64,000 bases of DNA from Bacteroidota bacterium (GTDB lineage: Bacteria; Bacteroidota; Bacteroidia; Chitinophagales; Chitinophagaceae). Each line of letters begins with the position of its first letter. Positions within the stretch are counted from its first letter, which is position 1. The notes below the pieces were generated by a model. That model was not told where the DNA came from. It was given only the letters and a program-made list of their open reading frames with translations, and made no database searches. Shown piece by piece: positions 52,113-61,305 of the stretch. The stretch covers positions 248,001 to 312,000 of the forward strand of contig JAEWJK010000003.1 in NCBI GenBank assembly GCA_023386555.1, read 5' to 3'. The position numbers and the translations under genes are program-made.

Positions 52113-52158
52113 CGTTCCTTGTGTCAGTTCTCCCGACCCATTCGGGACTCACTAGTAC
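52113..52158 (-). repeat. dispersed repeat R1, copy 7, interrupted by a 21-bp hairpin
   Basis: On the plus strand CGTTCCTTGTGTCA is followed by 21 bases (52127-52147) containing TCCCGA..TCGGGA, and then by CTCACTAGTAC. Removing the 21 bases restores the R1 core read on the minus strand, with one mismatch in GTAC-proximal sequence. The insert forms a 6-bp hairpin. Confidence 0.6.
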
Positions 52159-52228
52159 TGAAGAATATTTAGCAGCTTTTCAGCCAATAAAAAGTCTTAC
52201 CATACAATAAGGATGCACAAGAAATAAA

Positions 52229-52678
52229 TTACAATCCTGCAGATACTATATGTGTTACATTATCTCCAAGATTTATCAATTCACCCATGCCACTCCATGA
52301 ATTGGCACTGAGAGGTGGTGCAGATACATAACCAATAGAATAACTTACACCAATACGATATTCATTCTCCTTTAAACCGGTAAAAGTTTTGCGGATCACA
52401 TTCGGATTAGGCATACTCATATAATTACTGATCGCCTGCTTTGCAATTACTGTATCCCAAATTACCGACGTTGAATATGGATTACTAAATTGTTTGTAAA
52501 CAGCAAGCTTCACTTCTGCCGTAGCACCATTGTAATAAGAGGTTGTGTAATCGTTTGTAGGAATAATCCTGAATTCGACTGTCTTACTAACAACCGGTTG
52601 TACTGGTGTGATGACAGGCTTATCGTTACATGAAGCTAATACTGCAATAATGCCAAGGCTGAGTAGAACTTGTTTCAT
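52229..52678 (-). CDS. predicted lipoprotein of unknown function
   Basis: A 149-residue lipoprotein: lipobox LASC (Cys at about residue 17), then a linker with repeated Pro/Val and a beta-rich domain (words VEFRIIPTNDYTTSYYNG, WDTVIAKQAIS, EYRIGVSYSIGYVSAPP). I recognise no family. The ATG at 52678 is taken as the start; the frame also opens with a TTG one codon before. It lies alone between an R1 copy and a spacer of 300 bp. Confidence 0.7.
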   Translation of the reverse strand: MKQVLLSLGIIAVLASCNDKPVITPVQPVVSKTVEFRIIPTNDYTTSYYNGATAEVKLAVYKQFSNPYSTSVIWDTVIAKQAISNYMSMPNPNVIRKTFTGLKENEYRIGVSYSIGYVSAPPLSANSWSGMGELINLGDNVTHIVSAGL

Positions 52679-52981
52679 CAATTAAGGGTTTTGAGCAAAG
52701 AAAGAATAAGTGGGTGTTAAGGAAAAGTGAGAGTTCGATGGAGGGGAAACTTAATTATTTATTCATTGGCTTTATATGTTCTTAACTCATTAACTTTTTG
52801 TTCTTTCTATATCCCGCTAAAAGATGGTATAACTCTTACATGAGACTTTCATAGAAACATCACTACGACAACAGAAATCTATCGATCATCCTTCGTTCAT
52901 CTTTCATTTAATTTACATTGTACTTCCGACCCACCTAACTAATTTCATATAACTAAAATCCAGCTTCTCCCCTACCCTACC
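52679..52981. other. 303-bp spacer without a recognised element
   Basis: I see no gene, clear promoter, hairpin terminator or repeat in this AT-rich spacer between the lipoprotein gene and the comM-like gene. Confidence 0.6.
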
Positions 52982-54526
52982 TCACCCAGCCCAACCCTCT
53001 CTATCCAAACTTCTATACTGTATTGCTTCGGCTAAATGTTCAGTTTTAATATCATCACTGGCAGAAAGATCTGCAATGGTTCTGCTTACTTTTAAAATCC
53101 TGTCGTAAGCTCTGGCAGAAAGATTCAGTTTTTCCATGGCTCTTTTCAACAGGTTCTCTCCTGCTGTACTGATCACACATATTTCTCTCAGCATTTTAGA
53201 ACTCATCTGTGCATTGGCATGTACACCTTCTGTATTCTTGTATCGTTCAGCTTGTATCTCTCTTGCTTTAATTACTCTTTCACGAATGGAAGATGAATGT
53301 TCACCTTTTGTATTGGTGTTGCTCAATTCAGAAAATGCAACAGGTGTAACTTCAACATGCAGGTCAATTCTATCTAACAACGGACCCGATACTTTATTCA
53401 GATATTTCTGTACTGTTCCTGGTGGACAGGTACATTCTCTTTCAGGATGATTATAGAAACCACACGGACATGGATTCATCGAAGCAATCAGCATAAAATT
53501 CGCCGGAAAATCCAAAGCAACTTTTGCCCGTGATATTGTTACTCGTCTTTCTTCCATAGGTTGACGCATCACTTCCAGCACTGTTCTTTTAAACTCCGGC
53601 AACTCATCTAAAAACAACACACCATTATGTGCTAATGAAATCTCACCAGGCTGTGGAACACCTCCACCACCAACAAGTGCAACATCACTGATTGTATGAT
53701 GTGGTGAACGAAAGGGTCTTCTACTCACTAACGTTGCATGTTCAGGAAGTTTGCCTGCAACAGAATGTATCTTTGTTGTTTCCAAAGCTTCCAGTAAACT
53801 CAATGGTGGAAGTATCGTGGGCAATCGTTTAGCCAGCATTGTTTTACCGGCACCTGGAGGACCAATTAGTATTGCATTATGTCCACCTGCAGCTGCAATT
53901 TCCAAAGCCCGTTTAATATTCTCCTGTCCTTTTACATCACTGAAGTCAAATTCAAATTCATATTGCGAGTTAAAGAATTCATCTCTTGTATTTACTTCAA
54001 CAGGATTCAGTGAAGATTCATCTTTAAAGAAATTAATCACATCATTCAAATGGCTTACCCCATACACTGCAAGATTATTCACCATGCCAGCTTCACGTTC
54101 ATTCTCCTTTGGAACGATCAATCCCTTGAAGCCTTCTTTCCTTGCCTGGATGGCAATAGGCAAAGCACCTTTGATTGGTTTGACTGTTCCATCTAAACTC
54201 AACTCACCCATTATCACATAATCCTTCAACCGCTCAGGTTCTACGATCTGTTCACTTGCACCAAGAACACCAACAGCGATCGGAAGATCAAATGCAGAAC
54301 CTGTTTTTTTTATATCTGCAGGAGCGAGATTCACAATAATCTTTATACGAGGCATGTAATAATCGTTGGTCTTGATAGCACTTTCCAAACGTTGCAAACT
54401 TTCTTTTACAGCATTGTCCGGAAGACCGACAATAGTATAGCCTTGTCCGGCACTAACATTTACTTCAACAGTAATGGTAATGGCTTCTACACCGTAAACA
54501 GCAGATCCAAAAGTTTTAACGAGCAT
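52982..54526 (-). CDS. YifB/ComM-family Mg-chelatase-like AAA+ ATPase
   Basis: A 514-residue YifB/ComM-family protein. The N-terminal Lon-like fold (MLVKTFGSAVYGVEAIT, IVGLPDNAVKES) is followed by the AAA+ domain with Walker A GPPGAGKTMLAK (about residue 220), Walker B VLFLDELPEF, the Cys-rich segment PCPCGFYNHPERECTCPP and a C-terminal helical domain (LSARAYDRILKVSRTIADL). ComM is a branch-migration helicase that aids integration of transformed DNA. Without competence genes in view, the role here is inferred from the family. Confidence 0.92.
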   Translation of the reverse strand: MLVKTFGSAVYGVEAITITVEVNVSAGQGYTIVGLPDNAVKESLQRLESAIKTNDYYMPRIKIIVNLAPADIKKTGSAFDLPIAVGVLGASEQIVEPERLKDYVIMGELSLDGTVKPIKGALPIAIQARKEGFKGLIVPKENEREAGMVNNLAVYGVSHLNDVINFFKDESSLNPVEVNTRDEFFNSQYEFEFDFSDVKGQENIKRALEIAAAGGHNAILIGPPGAGKTMLAKRLPTILPPLSLLEALETTKIHSVAGKLPEHATLVSRRPFRSPHHTISDVALVGGGGVPQPGEISLAHNGVLFLDELPEFKRTVLEVMRQPMEERRVTISRAKVALDFPANFMLIASMNPCPCGFYNHPERECTCPPGTVQKYLNKVSGPLLDRIDLHVEVTPVAFSELSNTNTKGEHSSSIRERVIKAREIQAERYKNTEGVHANAQMSSKMLREICVISTAGENLLKRAMEKLNLSARAYDRILKVSRTIADLSASDDIKTEHLAEAIQYRSLDREGWAG

Positions 54527-54574
54527 CAGTATAGGGTTTTGGTTGATCGGCTTTTGTTATAATGGCATCGTCTG

Positions 54575-54593
54575 TTGTGTCACTCACTTGTAC
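54575..54593 (-). repeat. dispersed intergenic repeat R1, copy 8
   Basis: The plus strand reads TTGTGTCACTCACTTGTAC, the exact complement of GTAC plus AAGTGAGTGACACAA. The flank GAACGTAC (minus strand) is the same as in the right arm at 33885. It lies upstream of the comM-like start. Confidence 0.7.
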
Positions 54594-54660
54594 GTTCTGA
54601 ACTTTTTTCAGCAATTGCCTTTTTCTGAAGAACAATATACAAAAGAAGCGGAATGAAACA

Positions 54661-54706
54661 ATCGCTAAAAGCGATAGAATATTGCTGCGGAACTACAAGT
54701 TCCGCA
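54661..54706. repeat. two adjacent perfect hairpins (ATCGCT/AGCGAT and TGCGGAAC/GTTCCGCA)
   Basis: The first hairpin has 6-bp arms and a 3-base loop (54661-54675). The second has 8-bp arms around TACAA (54686-54706). There is no T run, so they are not typical terminators. GCGGAACT..AGTTCCGC palindromes are familiar to me from other Bacteroidota spacers. Confidence 0.55.
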
Positions 54707-54762
54707 GAACCAGGAATGCTGATGTGAAATTATACAAACGAAGAATTAGGAGAAGAATCAGA

Positions 54763-55227
54763 TTAGTATAGAGGACCAAAAACTTTATTCCTCCTTTCAA
54801 AACGGTAATACACATAGAACCAATTAGAAACGAAAATGATTATTCCTACAGGAATGTATAAAAAGTTTTGGGAAACCCCAATAAAATAAAGAATAATATC
54901 TAATAAAGTTCCCCAAACTAATGCATCGGTAAAGACTTTATAAACTTTGAATTTTAAAGCCACATTATAAATTATTCCAATTCGCTGGATATAATTTTCA
55001 TAAAGACCTTTACTGTCTTGCCTATTATTGACTTCTTTGGATAAAGAATCAAAATATCCTTCAATAAGTTGAGATACAGCAGGCTTATGAATATTTTCTA
55101 ATTCATCATAATATTTAAGGAAATTTTTCATTGATCGAAAATGAATAAAAGACTGCTTCTTTTTATCCCGTTCTATTTCAAGAAAACTAAGCTTTTTGAT
55201 GTAGTCATCAACAATAAAAGTTGCCAT
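54763..55227 (-). CDS. two-helix membrane protein of unknown function
   Basis: A 154-residue protein: a charged helical N-terminal half (about residues 1-95) followed by two hydrophobic helices (DALVWGTLLDIILYFIGV and IPVGIIIFVSNWFYVYYRF) and a short basic tail. I recognise no family. It begins 9 bp after the MutS-like stop on the same strand and is probably the last gene of the pyrC-mutS-like unit. Confidence 0.7.
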   Translation of the reverse strand: MATFIVDDYIKKLSFLEIERDKKKQSFIHFRSMKNFLKYYDELENIHKPAVSQLIEGYFDSLSKEVNNRQDSKGLYENYIQRIGIIYNVALKFKVYKVFTDALVWGTLLDIILYFIGVSQNFLYIPVGIIIFVSNWFYVYYRFERRNKVFGPLY

Positions 55228-55236
55228 ATCCTTGCA

Positions 55237-56547
55237 TTATAGTTTCTCCAACAATTCAACAACACCTTCTTTTCTCAAAATCAAATAACCTAATCTATCA
55301 TTACTAATTCCTTCTTTCAATTGGTAAGAAAAGACCAATTGATCATCCTTCACCTGTGTTTCAAAATACCGGAACTGGATGTTATGATATTGCTTTAGTG
55401 CTTCACCTATCTCATACAAATGCGTAGAAAGAATAAAAATAGCATTATGCATTTTTCGAAGCCCTTCAATCACTGTAGTGCTGCATTTCATTGCATCTTG
55501 TACATTGGTGCCTTTAAACAGTTCATCTATTAATATCAGCCATTTTTTTCCATCACTTATTCTTTCAATCGTACTACGAATACGTTGTACCTCGTTAAAG
55601 AAATAACTTTCTCCTTTAATAATGTTATCGATAACCTGTATGTTACTCAACAATCCATTGAACAAACTCAGCTGTACATTCTGTGCCGGTACACCCATAC
55701 CAATATGAGCAAGATAAACAGCAACACCCACAGCTTTTATGAATGTACTTTTACCTGCCATATTAGCTCCAGTAAGGAATAAAAAATTAGTTCGCTTGCT
55801 TAGTTCAACATCGTAAGAAACCGGTGTAGGCAACAGTAGATGAAACAATTGATTTGCTTCAATAAAGGGCTCATCTGATTCAATGAATTCGGGAAATGTG
55901 AAATTGTATTTATCACATGCTATTGCCATACTATAGTAAGCATCAAGCTTGCTGTAGATTTCTATCAATTCAATAACTTCTGATTTAAATTGCCTTCGTA
56001 GGAATGATCCATACTTCAGTATTTCTGCTGCAGACAGTTTATCTACTTTATCTCGCTGCAGTATTTCCTTTAGAACAGGCTTTTCCAGCAACATGGCTAC
56101 TCTCATGTTCCATGTCTGCAATTGTGAAGCTTTTGCATCTTTCAACAGGTATATAAGTTCATGCATGCCTTTTATGAAATTTATAAAATGCTGCACCGAG
56201 AATCTCGCCATAGCAAAATCTGCTGAATAAAATACCTGGTAGAGGAAGGTGTTTATTTTGTTCGAAACTGACATGTCCTGTACCGGTGTATCATAAAACT
56301 TGTCAATCACCATTACTGTGCCGTTAGTGATTGTCTCTGGCCACACATTAATATGAGGCAATAAGTCTTTGATGATTGATTGAACACCATGGATGGTTTT
56401 TATATCACTCAAAGGCCTGCTTAATATTTGTCTCAACCATTCTTTGCCCCCAAGGGTTCTTGTATAATTCAAATGATGAAAAACAGAAAGTTCTTCTTCA
56501 TGATGAAAAATAGAGAGATCGTTCAAAGTGGTTTTATCTACGAGCAT
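55237..56547 (-). CDS. short MutS-like ATPase
   Basis: A 436-residue protein with only the lever/clamp region and the ABC-type ATPase domain of the MutS family. The Walker A GANMAGKST is at residues 260-268, and WLILIDELFKGTN (Walker B with MutS-type continuation) at about 336-348; FILSTHLYEI is the switch-His region. The N-terminal mismatch-reading domain of MutS1 and the Smr domain of MutS2 are both missing. It overlaps pyrC by one base. Such short MutS-like proteins occur widely in Bacteroidota; their role is not established. Confidence 0.85.
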   Translation of the reverse strand: MLVDKTTLNDLSIFHHEEELSVFHHLNYTRTLGGKEWLRQILSRPLSDIKTIHGVQSIIKDLLPHINVWPETITNGTVMVIDKFYDTPVQDMSVSNKINTFLYQVFYSADFAMARFSVQHFINFIKGMHELIYLLKDAKASQLQTWNMRVAMLLEKPVLKEILQRDKVDKLSAAEILKYGSFLRRQFKSEVIELIEIYSKLDAYYSMAIACDKYNFTFPEFIESDEPFIEANQLFHLLLPTPVSYDVELSKRTNFLFLTGANMAGKSTFIKAVGVAVYLAHIGMGVPAQNVQLSLFNGLLSNIQVIDNIIKGESYFFNEVQRIRSTIERISDGKKWLILIDELFKGTNVQDAMKCSTTVIEGLRKMHNAIFILSTHLYEIGEALKQYHNIQFRYFETQVKDDQLVFSYQLKEGISNDRLGYLILRKEGVVELLEKL

Positions 56548-57890
56548 CAGTTCCTGTTAAATGTTAATCGTTTCCCCTTTTGAGATTCATCGAAACTACC
56601 ATTTCCATAAACCAAATGACCACTCACAAATGTGTTTACAATAGTTGCAGGAAAAACGAAACCATCTAAAGGGCTCCATCCACATTTATAAAGAATATTA
56701 TCTTTTGAAACAATAGTCGGTTGATCAATATTCACCAAAACAAGATCAGCAAAATATCCTTCTCGTATGTATCCTCTCTCATGAATTTGGAAACATTCTG
56801 CAACAGCATGACTCATCTTCTCTACTACTTTCTCAATGCTAATTTTTCCTTGTTTTACATAATGCAGCATCAATAATAAAGGATGCTGAATTAATGGCAA
56901 TCCTGCATGGGCTTTTTCGTAAGGCTCATTTTTTTCTTCCCATGTATGTGGAGCATGATCGGTAGCAATCACATCTAACCGATCATCAATCAAAGCTTTC
57001 CATAAAGCTTCTTTGTTATTTGGTGATTTGATAGCTGGATTACATTTAATAAGATTACCAAGATCTTTATAATCCTCACTGGTAAAATGGAGATGATGCA
57101 CACAAACTTCAGCAGTTATACGTTTATCCTGCAACGGAAGCATATTAGAAAACAATTGTAACTCCTTTTCTGTGCTGATATGCAGAATATGTAAACGGCT
57201 TCCATACTTCTTAGCAAATTGTATGGCATGAAAGGAAGATTCAAAACAAGCTTCTTCATCTCGTATAGCAGGATGATCAGAAGGTGATAATATCCCTTTT
57301 TTTTCTTTTAACGCATCAAAATTTCTCCGAATGATGGATTCATCTTCACAATGTGTAGCAATCAATACTTCTGTTCCACTAAAAACTTTATCGAGCATCA
57401 ATGGATTATCAACTAATAAATTTCCTGTTGAAGAACCCATAAAAACCTTTACACCACATATATCATTCTTTTTATTGTTTGTTTTCAGCACTTCTTCAAT
57501 GCTATCATTAGAAGTACCCATATAAAATGAATAATTCGCAAGAGAAGTCTTTGATGCAATTTCATACTTCTGCTCGAGTAACTCTTGTGTAAAAACCGGC
57601 GGAACGGTGTTCGGCATTTCCATAAAAGAAGTAACACCACCAGCCACTGCAGCTTTCGATTCTGTATAAATATTCGCTTTGTGGGTTAATCCTGGCTCTC
57701 GAAAATGCACCTGGTCGTCTATAACACCAGGTAAGAGATGCAGGCCATTTCCATCAATCTCAATAACATTATTAGACAATGTAATCGTTTTATCCACCCT
57801 TTCTATCCGTCCATCTTTTATATGAACATCACCATATATTTTTGTTCCTTCATTTACGATACAGGTATTTTTGATCAGATATTGTTTCAT
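56547..57890 (-). CDS. pyrC: dihydroorotase with altered HxH motif
   Basis: A 447-residue amidohydrolase of the type I dihydroorotase group, which closes carbamoyl aspartate to dihydroorotate in pyrimidine synthesis. Family words are the carboxylated-Lys region CGVKVFMGSS, ATHCEDE and LHILHIS (metal His), and VIATDHAPHT (catalytic Asp). The first metal motif, normally HxHxREPG, reads QVHFREPG: Gln60 replaces the first His, while His62 stays. ATG 57890 (MKQYLIKNTCIVNEG) is chosen over the start 31 codons upstream, which would overlap the divergent gene. Function by family is likely, but the metal site differs. Confidence 0.85.
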   Translation of the reverse strand: MKQYLIKNTCIVNEGTKIYGDVHIKDGRIERVDKTITLSNNVIEIDGNGLHLLPGVIDDQVHFREPGLTHKANIYTESKAAVAGGVTSFMEMPNTVPPVFTQELLEQKYEIASKTSLANYSFYMGTSNDSIEEVLKTNNKKNDICGVKVFMGSSTGNLLVDNPLMLDKVFSGTEVLIATHCEDESIIRRNFDALKEKKGILSPSDHPAIRDEEACFESSFHAIQFAKKYGSRLHILHISTEKELQLFSNMLPLQDKRITAEVCVHHLHFTSEDYKDLGNLIKCNPAIKSPNNKEALWKALIDDRLDVIATDHAPHTWEEKNEPYEKAHAGLPLIQHPLLLMLHYVKQGKISIEKVVEKMSHAVAECFQIHERGYIREGYFADLVLVNIDQPTIVSKDNILYKCGWSPLDGFVFPATIVNTFVSGHLVYGNGSFDESQKGKRLTFNRN

Positions 57891-57906
57891 TCGGCTAATT
57901 TTAGAA

Positions 57907-59544
57907 ATGCCCCTTATGCAAATTAAACTTCTTTTTAGATTGGTTTTATTGGTAGTACCATTTACTACTGTTGCCCAATCCACTAATATAAGAATCGGTT
58001 CTCCTGATTACAAGTTATTAGATAGGATTGAAATTAAAACTCGTTGGGAAGGAATGAACCAGTCTTTTACTAGGCCATATTCAAGAAGAGCAGTTTTCGC
58101 ATCGTTACACAGTATCTTAAAAGATTCAATTCATACACAAAAATTCACTAAAATTGATCGTCATAATCTCAACCGATTTTTAGATGATCCGGAGTTTGAT
58201 ACTATAGGGAATATATATCATCAAAACAATATTGCTGAGATTAAACACAAAGGCAATAGTGGGTTTTGGAGTTATAGACCTGTTTCAAGAGTAGAATATT
58301 CTAAAGAAAGCAATTCAGAAAAAGATCCGTTCATTGCTACAATTGGGTTTGACTTGAGAGGTGTTGCATTAAAGAAGATCGGATTTGATCTTTACGTTAC
58401 TGCTAATGCCGAAAGATTACCGGGTTATCTTGACAACTGGATATCACGATATAATGCTGTTCCAGGAATTGGGAAATATAAAACAAGATCACAAGGAAAA
58501 GTATTTTATACGGATATACGAGGATCGATTCAAACACCGGTAACAAAATTTATCGACCTGCAATTAGGCTATGATAGAATATTTTTAGGAAATGGTCATA
58601 GAAGTTTATTGCTGAGTGATGGAAGCAACAGCAGCGCTTTCTTCAAAATCAATACAAAGATCTGGAAGTTTAATTTTCAGAGTTTGTACATGAAGCTAAC
58701 TCCACAAGATGGTATTGTGGAGAAATCCAATTTTAAGAAATTTCTTCGTATAAATACTTTAGGGATTGATGCCACAAAATGGCTTAATATTTCATTATTC
58801 GATGCTGTAGTATTTGGTAGAGAAAATGGATTTGAACCTAACTATCTAATTCCAATTACTTTTTTAAGAGCAATGGAGCAACAAAGTGGAAGTCCAGATA
58901 ATGCTATGTTAGGCATGAATGTAAAAGCAAATGTTGCCGGCAGTTTGCAATTATATGCACAAGGCTTTTTGGATGAATTTAAACTAGGCGAAATAAAAGC
59001 AGGTACAGGATGGTGGGCAAATAAATTCGGTTACCAATTGGGTGTTAAATATGTTGATGCATTCGGTATAAAAAATATGGATCTGCAATTAGAAACAAAC
59101 CGAATAAGGCCTTTTACATATACACATTATGATTCTGTTTCAAATTACAGTCATTCCAATCAACCATTAGCTCATCCTTTAGGAGCCAACCTACATGAGT
59201 TCATTGGGATATTACGTTATCAGCCATTTAAGAAACTTCATATCAATGCAAAAGCGGTTTATTATAAACAAGGATTGGATTCAGCAGGATTGCATACCGG
59301 TAACAATGTTTTGATTGATTATGTTGACAGGGCAAGAGATTATGGTTGGAAGGTTGGCAGTGGAGATAAAGCCACTTGTTTTTATCTAATGGCCAATGTA
59401 TCGTATGAAATACAAAAAGGTTTGTTTATCGATGCCACTATAACAAACAGATCGTTCAAAACAGAAATGGGTAGCAATCTAAATTCTATGCTTCTATCAT
59501 TTGGATTACGATGGAACATTGGCAGAAGAGAATTTGATTTTTAA
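57907..59544 (+). CDS. RemB/Wzi-like outer-membrane beta-barrel protein 1
   Basis: A 545-residue exported protein (signal peptide ending TVAQ) with an outer-membrane barrel. The diagnostic words LGYDRIFLGNGHRSLLLSD and HSNQPLAHPLGANLHEF fit the capsule-assembly Wzi/RemB group. RemB supports gliding in Flavobacterium; Wzi helps attach capsule. It ends GRREFDF. The start at 57907 (ATG, 16 bp from the pyrC start) is chosen; a second ATG lies three codons later. The next gene, 18 bp downstream, is a close paralogue. Which of the two functions applies is inferred only from words. Confidence 0.75.
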   Translation: MPLMQIKLLFRLVLLVVPFTTVAQSTNIRIGSPDYKLLDRIEIKTRWEGMNQSFTRPYSRRAVFASLHSILKDSIHTQKFTKIDRHNLNRFLDDPEFDTIGNIYHQNNIAEIKHKGNSGFWSYRPVSRVEYSKESNSEKDPFIATIGFDLRGVALKKIGFDLYVTANAERLPGYLDNWISRYNAVPGIGKYKTRSQGKVFYTDIRGSIQTPVTKFIDLQLGYDRIFLGNGHRSLLLSDGSNSSAFFKINTKIWKFNFQSLYMKLTPQDGIVEKSNFKKFLRINTLGIDATKWLNISLFDAVVFGRENGFEPNYLIPITFLRAMEQQSGSPDNAMLGMNVKANVAGSLQLYAQGFLDEFKLGEIKAGTGWWANKFGYQLGVKYVDAFGIKNMDLQLETNRIRPFTYTHYDSVSNYSHSNQPLAHPLGANLHEFIGILRYQPFKKLHINAKAVYYKQGLDSAGLHTGNNVLIDYVDRARDYGWKVGSGDKATCFYLMANVSYEIQKGLFIDATITNRSFKTEMGSNLNSMLLSFGLRWNIGRREFDF

Positions 59545-59562
59545 ATTGATTAATAAGAATAC

Positions 59563-61221
59563 ATGCCTTTCAAAAAAATAATTATATTGATTGCTTTCAT
59601 TCTTCCTTTTACAGGGAAATCTCAAACCACACATCTATTTCCGGGGATGAAAGATGAATGGTTGTTGAACAGGATGTCTGTAAAGTACAATCCGGACTAT
59701 CTAAAGTTTTCTTCTCTTAAGCCATATAATCGAAGAGATGCTGTAAAAGATATACAGCAAATTGATTCTGTTGCTGCCGGAGTTTCGGCCGTAGATCGTT
59801 ACAATATAGAAAGCTTTTTGATGTCGAATACTGAGTGGAGTATGGCAAGAGAATCATTCAATAGTAACAAACCTTTCCTCAAACATTTTTATAAGAATAA
59901 AGCCAATGCTTCTGAATTGAAACAAGAAGGCTTTCACCTCATTTTCAATCCTATCATTCAATATCAACAATATAAAGAAAATAATAATGATGAGAATGTT
60001 TTTCTAAATAGCAGAGGCTTGTATGCAAGAGGACTGATAGAAAATAAAATTGGTTTCAGTTTCTATTTTACAGAGAACCAGGAACGACCACCAATGTATG
60101 TTTCTGATTGGGTAAATAAATATGAAGCTGTGCCGGCTATCGGCTATTATAAATTTTTCAACAATAGCACTACAGCATTTGATTATTTCGACATCAGGGC
60201 TACTGCATCATGGAAGATTGCCAAACCTATTGATATGCAGATTGGCTATGATAAAAATTTTATTGGAAATGGTTACCGCAGTTTGTTTTTGAGCGATTTC
60301 TCGGCCAACTATATGCACCTGAAAATTAACTCGAGATTCGGAAGATTTCATTACCAGAATATTTTTGCAGAATTGTATTCTCCGTATGATAAAAGTTTAG
60401 GTGACCGTATCTTTCCTAGGAAATATTACCGTGCACATTATTTAAATTTTGCTGCAACTAATTGGTTAAACCTCGGCTTGTTTGAAGGAACTATGTTGGG
60501 TAATAATGGTGGAATTCCATTACGTCTTTTTAATCCGGTAATATTCTTACAAATACCTGGTACTAAAAATGCTGTTCAGGACAGGAATTATATTGGATTC
60601 GATCTAAAAGCAAATCTGTTAAATAGATTCCAATTGTATGGACAGTTAATGATTGATAAATTAAAACCCGACGGCTTAAAAAATAAAACATGGGATAACC
60701 GTTTTGGTTACCAGGCCGGTATAAAATACATTGATCTACTTGGATTGAACAACGTAGACCTGCAAGTGGAAATTAATCGTGTTAGGCCATACACTTATGC
60801 TGCCAATGATGAAATAACCAGCTATGTTCATTACAATCAACCATTGGCTCATCCACTTGGTGCAAACTTCAAAGAAATGATTGCAATATTAAGAGCACAG
60901 CCAATTAAAAAATTATATCTACAAGGTAAGATTGTTAGCTACAATCAAGGCCTTAGCGTAGGAGCTTATAATTTTGGCAATGATGTATTTGGTGGTTTCG
61001 ATAACAGGCTATCGGATAATAATATAAATATAGGTAAAGGAAATACTGCCACTTGTTTGATCGGATCTTTCCTTGCTTCGTATGAATTGAAACAGAATTT
61101 GTTTATTGATGCAAATTTTACCAAACGTAATTATAAAACGTTGAATGCACCGGAAAACAATACAACATTTTTGAGCTTTGGATTAAGATGGAATATGGCA
61201 AGAAGAGAGTTTGATTTTTGA
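59563..61221 (+). CDS. RemB/Wzi-like outer-membrane beta-barrel protein 2
   Basis: A 552-residue paralogue of the preceding protein: signal peptide (ending GKSQ), LLNRMSVKYNP at the mature N-terminus, IGYDKNFIGNGYRSLFLSD in the middle, HYNQPLAHPLGANFKEM, and the same last residues RREFDF. The 18-bp spacer shows the two are one transcript. Divergence is spread over the whole length, so this is an old tandem duplication. They may form a hetero-pair in the outer membrane or serve different ligands. Confidence 0.75.
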   Translation: MPFKKIIILIAFILPFTGKSQTTHLFPGMKDEWLLNRMSVKYNPDYLKFSSLKPYNRRDAVKDIQQIDSVAAGVSAVDRYNIESFLMSNTEWSMARESFNSNKPFLKHFYKNKANASELKQEGFHLIFNPIIQYQQYKENNNDENVFLNSRGLYARGLIENKIGFSFYFTENQERPPMYVSDWVNKYEAVPAIGYYKFFNNSTTAFDYFDIRATASWKIAKPIDMQIGYDKNFIGNGYRSLFLSDFSANYMHLKINSRFGRFHYQNIFAELYSPYDKSLGDRIFPRKYYRAHYLNFAATNWLNLGLFEGTMLGNNGGIPLRLFNPVIFLQIPGTKNAVQDRNYIGFDLKANLLNRFQLYGQLMIDKLKPDGLKNKTWDNRFGYQAGIKYIDLLGLNNVDLQVEINRVRPYTYAANDEITSYVHYNQPLAHPLGANFKEMIAILRAQPIKKLYLQGKIVSYNQGLSVGAYNFGNDVFGGFDNRLSDNNINIGKGNTATCLIGSFLASYELKQNLFIDANFTKRNYKTLNAPENNTTFLSFGLRWNMARREFDF

Positions 61222-61305
61222 TTTTATGTAAAGGGAGCAAAGGTTTAGAAGTTAATTTATTTAATCAGTAATTTATTTTTTGAATCTGCTGAAGATATTG
61301 TTGTA

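Noticed and set aside
54661..54706. Rho-independent terminator at the paired hairpins
   Set aside because: No T run follows on either strand, and the comM-like gene starts downstream of it on the minus strand.
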